Shown here: positions 20,978 through 22,771 of the stretch, one piece after another
Layout: every line of letters begins with the position of its first letter
How positions within the stretch are numbered: the stretch's first letter is position 1
Source of the DNA: Candidatus Heimdallarchaeota archaeon
GTDB lineage: Archaea; Asgardarchaeota; Heimdallarchaeia; JABLTI01
Direction of reading: 5' to 3'
Assembly (NCBI GenBank): GCA_030602675.1
Contig: JAUVZH010000005.1
Coordinates: 1 to 22,771, forward strand
DNA: 22,771 nt
Program-made: the position numbers and the translations under genes
The notes under the pieces: model-generated
Seen by the model: only the letters and a program-made list of their open reading frames with translations
What the model was told of the DNA's origin: nothing
Databases searched by the model: none

Positions 20978-21832
20978 CTATTTGTCCATTTCTTCATCCC
21001 ATCGTTCCCATTTTCTTCTAATAGCTTTTTCTCTTTGTTCATTTCTTATTTTCTTTCTTTGGCGTCTATGGTGGTGCTTGAACCCAGGTTTTCCGTTCCA
21101 TTGATGTTTCCTCCAATATCCCCACTTTATTTCTGCTTCATCTGCATAATCCACTTCATCATCTCTTTCAGGAAGCTCAACCATATGTCTAATTGCTAAA
21201 ACTCTGAAAATAGGTAAAGCTATAACTCCTAGCATAATTGGTAAATAGAAATAAGTTTGTATTGCAAAAGGTTCATTCATTGTTGCCATCGAAACAACTG
21301 CTGTTAGTATATCTCCAATTACAATTAAAACATAGATGAATCCAAATAAAATACCTATACCTGATGCAATTACCAAATATGAATCTGCTCTTTGGGATTT
21401 ATCCATAAGATAAAGAGGAACAGACCAAAACATCACAATTCCAATTATGATAAGAACAAAACCTGTAACTTTAAGTTGTTCCCAACCAAGTATTGCTGTA
21501 TTTTGAAAGATTATCCATGAATTCTCATCACTTAAACCAAAAATCGCTAGAACCCCTAATAAACCAAAACAAATATTTGCCAAACCAAGTAAAATCGCAG
21601 CACCTAAAATAATGTTAGTATAATAAGGTTTATTGAAATGATCTATAATTTCTTTTGGAACGTAATAACGTCTCTTGCGTTTTGGTTTCTTTTCAATATC
21701 TACTGTTCTTGTTAATTCAGGATGTAATTCAATTTCCTCAGTAGAGATAATTTTCTTTTTTTCTTCGGTGGAATTTTCTTCTTCAATTTTTGAGTTTAAT
21801 AAAAATTTCCTTTCTTTTTTCCATTTTTTCAT
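20978..21832 (-). CDS. Four-helix membrane protein in the feo operon, unknown function
   Basis: A 284-residue protein between feoB and feoC that I do not recognise. A charged N-terminal region of about 75 residues (EKKPKRKRRYYVPKEI near its end) precedes about four hydrophobic segments, near 80-105, 125-145, 155-180 and 190-210. A basic C-terminal tail is rich in Lys, Arg, Trp and His (KHHHRRQRKKIRNEQREK). The His-rich stretch could bind metal, but that is only a guess. The ATG at 21832 was chosen over the GTG at 21844 because AAGGTGG at 21841-21847 lies eight bases upstream, directly after the feoB stop. Confidence 0.72.
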   Translation of the reverse strand: MKKWKKERKFLLNSKIEEENSTEEKKKIISTEEIELHPELTRTVDIEKKPKRKRRYYVPKEIIDHFNKPYYTNIILGAAILLGLANICFGLLGVLAIFGLSDENSWIIFQNTAILGWEQLKVTGFVLIIIGIVMFWSVPLYLMDKSQRADSYLVIASGIGILFGFIYVLIVIGDILTAVVSMATMNEPFAIQTYFYLPIMLGVIALPIFRVLAIRHMVELPERDDEVDYADEAEIKWGYWRKHQWNGKPGFKHHHRRQRKKIRNEQREKAIRRKWERWDEEMDK

Positions 21833-21848
21833 TTCAGTTTCCACCTTC

Positions 21849-22771
21849 TTAGATACCTACAATTGCCTTAACAAGGAAATATGCTGCTGCTGAAAATGCA
21901 TACGCAACAATTGTAGTGAATACTAAAGAAAATAACATCCACCAATTACTTCTTGTTTCCTTTTTAATTACTGCTAATACTGCTATACAAGGAACATAAA
22001 GTAAGATAAATACTAATAATCCAAAACCTGCAGCCGGACCTAAGGCGCCTATAGTACCTTGTAATGAGGGATTCATAGGATTTGTGGACTCAAAACCCAG
22101 TAACGTTCCAAGTGTTCCTATAATAACCTCCTTAGCAACTAGACCTGAAATTAATGCTGCACCATATTCCCAACCTAAAGCTGTTCCATCGCTTGTTTTC
22201 ATCCACCAAAATAGGTATGCAACTCCACGACCAAAATACTCCAAAATTCCTGCCTCATTTAATAAGTAGATGATAACAACTGATGCAAGTATCAAAGTTG
22301 TTGCTTTTTTGAAAAACTCTTTGGTTTGATGCCACATTTTGATAAAAACACCTTTTGGTGTTGGAGTTGTAAATGGTTGTAGCTCAATAATCAATGGTGT
22401 TGTTTCTCCACGGAATAATGTTTTACGGAAAATCCAAGCAAAAGAAATACCAATCACAATTCCAAGAACATATAAGCTTAGAGTAACAAGACCAGCATAC
22501 GTTTGAAAGATAACACCTGCTATTAAAACATAAACTGGTAATCGTGCTGAGCAGGACATAAAGCTATTTACTAATATCGTAGTTTTTCTATCTTGTTCAT
22601 TCTTGATTGAACGCGTAGCCATAATAGCTGGAACATTGCAACCAAATCCTAACAACATAGGGATCATAGAATGTCCATGTAATCCTATACGACTCATGAA
22701 TTTATCCATTATAAAAGCAACTCTAGAGAGATAACCTGTATCTTCAAGTATGGCAATAGCTATGAACAGAA
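21849..22771 (-). CDS. feoB: Ferrous iron transport protein B, C-terminal part (cut by right window edge)
   Basis: Fe(II) permease of the inner membrane. About 307 C-terminal residues are present and the frame stays open to the right edge. The GTPase domain lies outside the window. Visible blocks are AIAILEDTGYLSRVAFIMDKF, GLHGHSMIPMLLGFGCNVPAIMATR, MSCSARLPVYVLIAG, then LISGLVAKEVIIGTLGTLLG, which are the conserved Gate and core-membrane motifs of FeoB with their Cys residues. Several helices follow. The operon continues with a membrane protein (16 bases after the stop) and feoC. No FeoA is seen here. Confidence 0.93.
   Translation of the reverse strand, partial: LFIAIAILEDTGYLSRVAFIMDKFMSRIGLHGHSMIPMLLGFGCNVPAIMATRSIKNEQDRKTTILVNSFMSCSARLPVYVLIAGVIFQTYAGLVTLSLYVLGIVIGISFAWIFRKTLFRGETTPLIIELQPFTTPTPKGVFIKMWHQTKEFFKKATTLILASVVIIYLLNEAGILEYFGRGVAYLFWWMKTSDGTALGWEYGAALISGLVAKEVIIGTLGTLLGFESTNPMNPSLQGTIGALGPAAGFGLLVFILLYVPCIAVLAVIKKETRSNWWMLFSLVFTTIVAYAFSAAAYFLVKAIVGI

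Noticed and set aside
20969..21199. 76-codon plus-strand ORF rich in Phe and Ser
   Set aside because: It is the antisense of the Lys/Arg-rich tail of the feo membrane protein, and its composition is the mirror of that tail.
1..22771. Search for tRNA, rRNA, CRISPR repeats, insertion sequences, att sites and prophage genes
   Set aside because: No cloverleaf or T-loop consensus, no spaced direct repeats and no transposase or integrase motifs were found on either strand by reading.

Overview
The window is AT-rich DNA, densely packed with genes on both strands, and it most likely comes from an archaeon. The evidence is TATA-like boxes (TTTATA, TATATAAA, TTTATAAA) 25-30 bases upstream of plausible transcript starts, Shine-Dalgarno sites of the GGTGAT/GGAGG type in front of TTG and GTG as well as ATG starts, and an archaeal-style gene mix (TrmO, a lone Mre11-type nuclease, PadR with a zinc ribbon, FeoB/FeoC, DrrA-like exporters). 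AT-richness and gene mix would fit an Asgard-type lineage, but no marker gene here proves it. No tRNA, rRNA, CRISPR array, transposase or phage gene was seen.

Layout, left to right. (1) 1-3.1 kb: the C-terminal half of a SpeA-type arginine decarboxylase, cut by the left edge, then a convergent PEBP/YbhB protein, then a second alanine-racemase-fold PLP decarboxylase lacking the usual active-site cysteine. The pair suggests polyamine or diamino-acid metabolism. (2) 3.1-6.8 kb: a three-helix membrane protein, a SAM methyltransferase, a small charged protein, an NPP-type phosphodiesterase of the alkaline-phosphatase superfamily, and a convergent membrane protein of unknown role. (3) 6.8-8.7 kb: an unexplained 438-base gap, an extended SDR (epimerase/dehydratase type), and a structured leader with a possibly frameshifted small gene in front of it. 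(4) 8.7-12.6 kb: an MBL-fold hydrolase overlapping tail-to-tail with TrmO, an exported orphan protein, and an MFS carrier with a long charged C-terminal tail. (5) 12.6-17 kb: a methyltransferase and a divergent ABC-2 export operon (one ATPase, two permeases). (6) 17-19.6 kb: an 816-base stretch holding what looks like a short transcription unit (TATA box, three hairpins, two or three mini-ORFs, terminator), then a PadR-zinc-ribbon regulator and its HAAS-like membrane partner on the minus strand. (7) 19.6-22.8 kb: an Mre11-type nuclease divergent from padR across a palindromic operator, then a ferrous-iron operon on the minus strand (feoB, a membrane protein, feoC) running off the right edge.

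Convergent pairs are a theme. Several end within a few bases of each other or overlap by four, and in at least one case an inverted repeat covers both stop codons and probably terminates both strands. The most novel-looking part is the mini-ORF and hairpin unit at 17.25-17.75 kb. Its two tiny basic peptides resemble each other, and one element of them resembles the N-terminus of the small protein at 4561. A second candidate is the leader of the SDR gene at 8286-8565.
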